Below, in pieces: positions 63,499 through 64,000 of a DNA stretch of 64,000 nt (its first letter is position 1; each line of letters begins with the position of its first letter). The stretch spans positions 1 to 64,000 of the forward strand of contig NZ_FXWP01000010.1 in the NCBI RefSeq assembly GCF_900184035.1, in the 5' to 3' direction. The notes under the pieces were generated by a model. It saw only the letters and a program-made list of their open reading frames with translations, did no database searches and had not been told where the DNA came from. Both the position numbers and the translations under genes were made by a program. This DNA is from Kosakonia pseudosacchari. Its GTDB lineage: Bacteria; Pseudomonadota; Gammaproteobacteria; Enterobacterales; Enterobacteriaceae.

Positions 63499-64000
63499 TT
63501 ACACTACGCCAGCGCGCAGTAAATCGTGCATATGTAACACACCGAGCAACTGGTCGCCATCGGCTACCAACACGGAGGTAATGTGCCGGGATTGCATCAG
63601 ATTCAGCGCATCCACTGCCAGCGTGTTGGGACGTACCCGAACACCGCCGGGCGTCATGACGTCGGCAATGCCCATGCTGCGGACATCGCCGCCCATATCG
63701 AACACGCGGCGTAAGTCGCCGTCGGTAAAGATGCCTTCAATTTTCATCAAATCATCGCAGATAACCGTCATACCCAGGTTTTTACGCGTGATTTCAAGCA
63801 GTGCATCGCGCAGGCTGGCGTTTTTGCTGACATGGGGGATTTCGTCACCGGAGTGCATGATGTCATTGACGCGCAGTAACAGTTTGCGACCCAGCGCGCC
63901 GCCGGGATGCGATAAGGCGAAATCTTCCGCCGTAAAACCGCGCGCTTTCAGCAACGCAACTGCCAGCGCATCACCCATCACCAGCGCCGCCGTGGTGCTG
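63499..64000 (-). CDS. kdsD: Arabinose-5-phosphate isomerase KdsD, C-terminal part
   Basis: The C-terminal half of the enzyme that converts ribulose-5-phosphate to arabinose-5-phosphate, the first step of KDO synthesis. The frame is open to the window edge and begins within the end of the SIS domain (STTAALVMGDALAVALLKARGF, SHPGGALGRKL). Two CBS domains follow (about the last 130 residues, with IMHSGDEIPHV, GIFTDGDLRRVFDMGG, SRHITSVLVADG). The N-terminal part lies beyond the window. It heads the kdsC-lptCAB-rpoN order. Confidence 0.96.
   Translation of the reverse strand, partial: STTAALVMGDALAVALLKARGFTAEDFALSHPGGALGRKLLLRVNDIMHSGDEIPHVSKNASLRDALLEITRKNLGMTVICDDLMKIEGIFTDGDLRRVFDMGGDVRSMGIADVMTPGGVRVRPNTLAVDALNLMQSRHITSVLVADGDQLLGVLHMHDLLRAGVV

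Overview
The window is a chromosomal segment from a gamma-proteobacterium of the family Enterobacteriaceae. Almost every protein can be aligned from memory, end to end, with an Escherichia coli K-12 counterpart, and gene order follows the E. coli stretch from rrnD through yhdWXYZ, fis, accBC, mre, tldD, aae, argR-mdh, degQS, rplM-rpsI, sspAB, gltBD and arcB to rpoN-lpt-kds. Several local differences (aroQ next to accB, msrPQ next to csrD, no acrEF or acuI, an extra aldehyde dehydrogenase) point to the Kosakonia/Enterobacter/Klebsiella side of the family rather than Escherichia. The species cannot be named from this sequence alone.

Layout. Positions 1-600 hold the distal end of an rrnD-type rRNA operon: the 23S 3' end, then 5S, tRNA-Thr(GGT), 5S and a terminator. 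A decayed 5S remnant follows. Positions 1.0-5.2 kb carry a polar amino-acid ABC transporter (yhdWXYZ) read leftward behind a sigma-54 promoter with an NtrC-like site. Positions 5.7-8.6 kb hold yhdV, a MHYT-GGDEF-EAL cyclic-di-GMP protein and yhdU. Positions 8.8-17.3 kb are a leftward block: dusB-fis, panF-prmA, aroQ-accB-accC and msrPQ. From 17.6 to 29.9 kb the genes read rightward: csrD, mreBCD, yhdE, rng, yhdP, tldD. Positions 29.9-36.7 kb hold aaeR/aaeXAB, a GabD-like dehydrogenase, yhcO and two tandem yhcN-type genes. Positions 37-53.5 kb hold argR/mdh, degQS, zapG/zapE, rplM-rpsI, sspAB, gltBD and yhcC. Positions 53.6-57.5 kb hold arcB, the sRNA gene arcZ, elbB and mtgA. Positions 57.5-64 kb are the leftward kdsD-kdsC-lptCAB-rpoN-hpf-ptsN-rapZ-npr cluster, cut by the window end inside kdsD.

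The genes cover nitrogen control (gltBD; rpoN, which would read the yhdW promoter; ptsN/npr), envelope building (mre, lpt, kds, mtgA, rapZ, yhdP), translation (rRNA, rplM, rpsI, dusB, prmA, hpf), fatty-acid and aromatic synthesis (accBC, aroQ) and redox control (arcB, arcZ, msrPQ, mdh).

No prophage, insertion sequence, CRISPR array, integrase or defence island was seen. The window is core chromosome with a few accessory replacements, and I did not find a convincing undescribed multi-gene system. The points most worth checking are the 5S remnant, the accessory MHYT-GGDEF-EAL and GabD-like genes, the yhcN tandem, the aroQ-accBC arrangement, the regulatory sites before yhdW and aaeR, and several perfect intercistronic stem-loops. 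Gene identities rest on remembered homologues; no database search was run.
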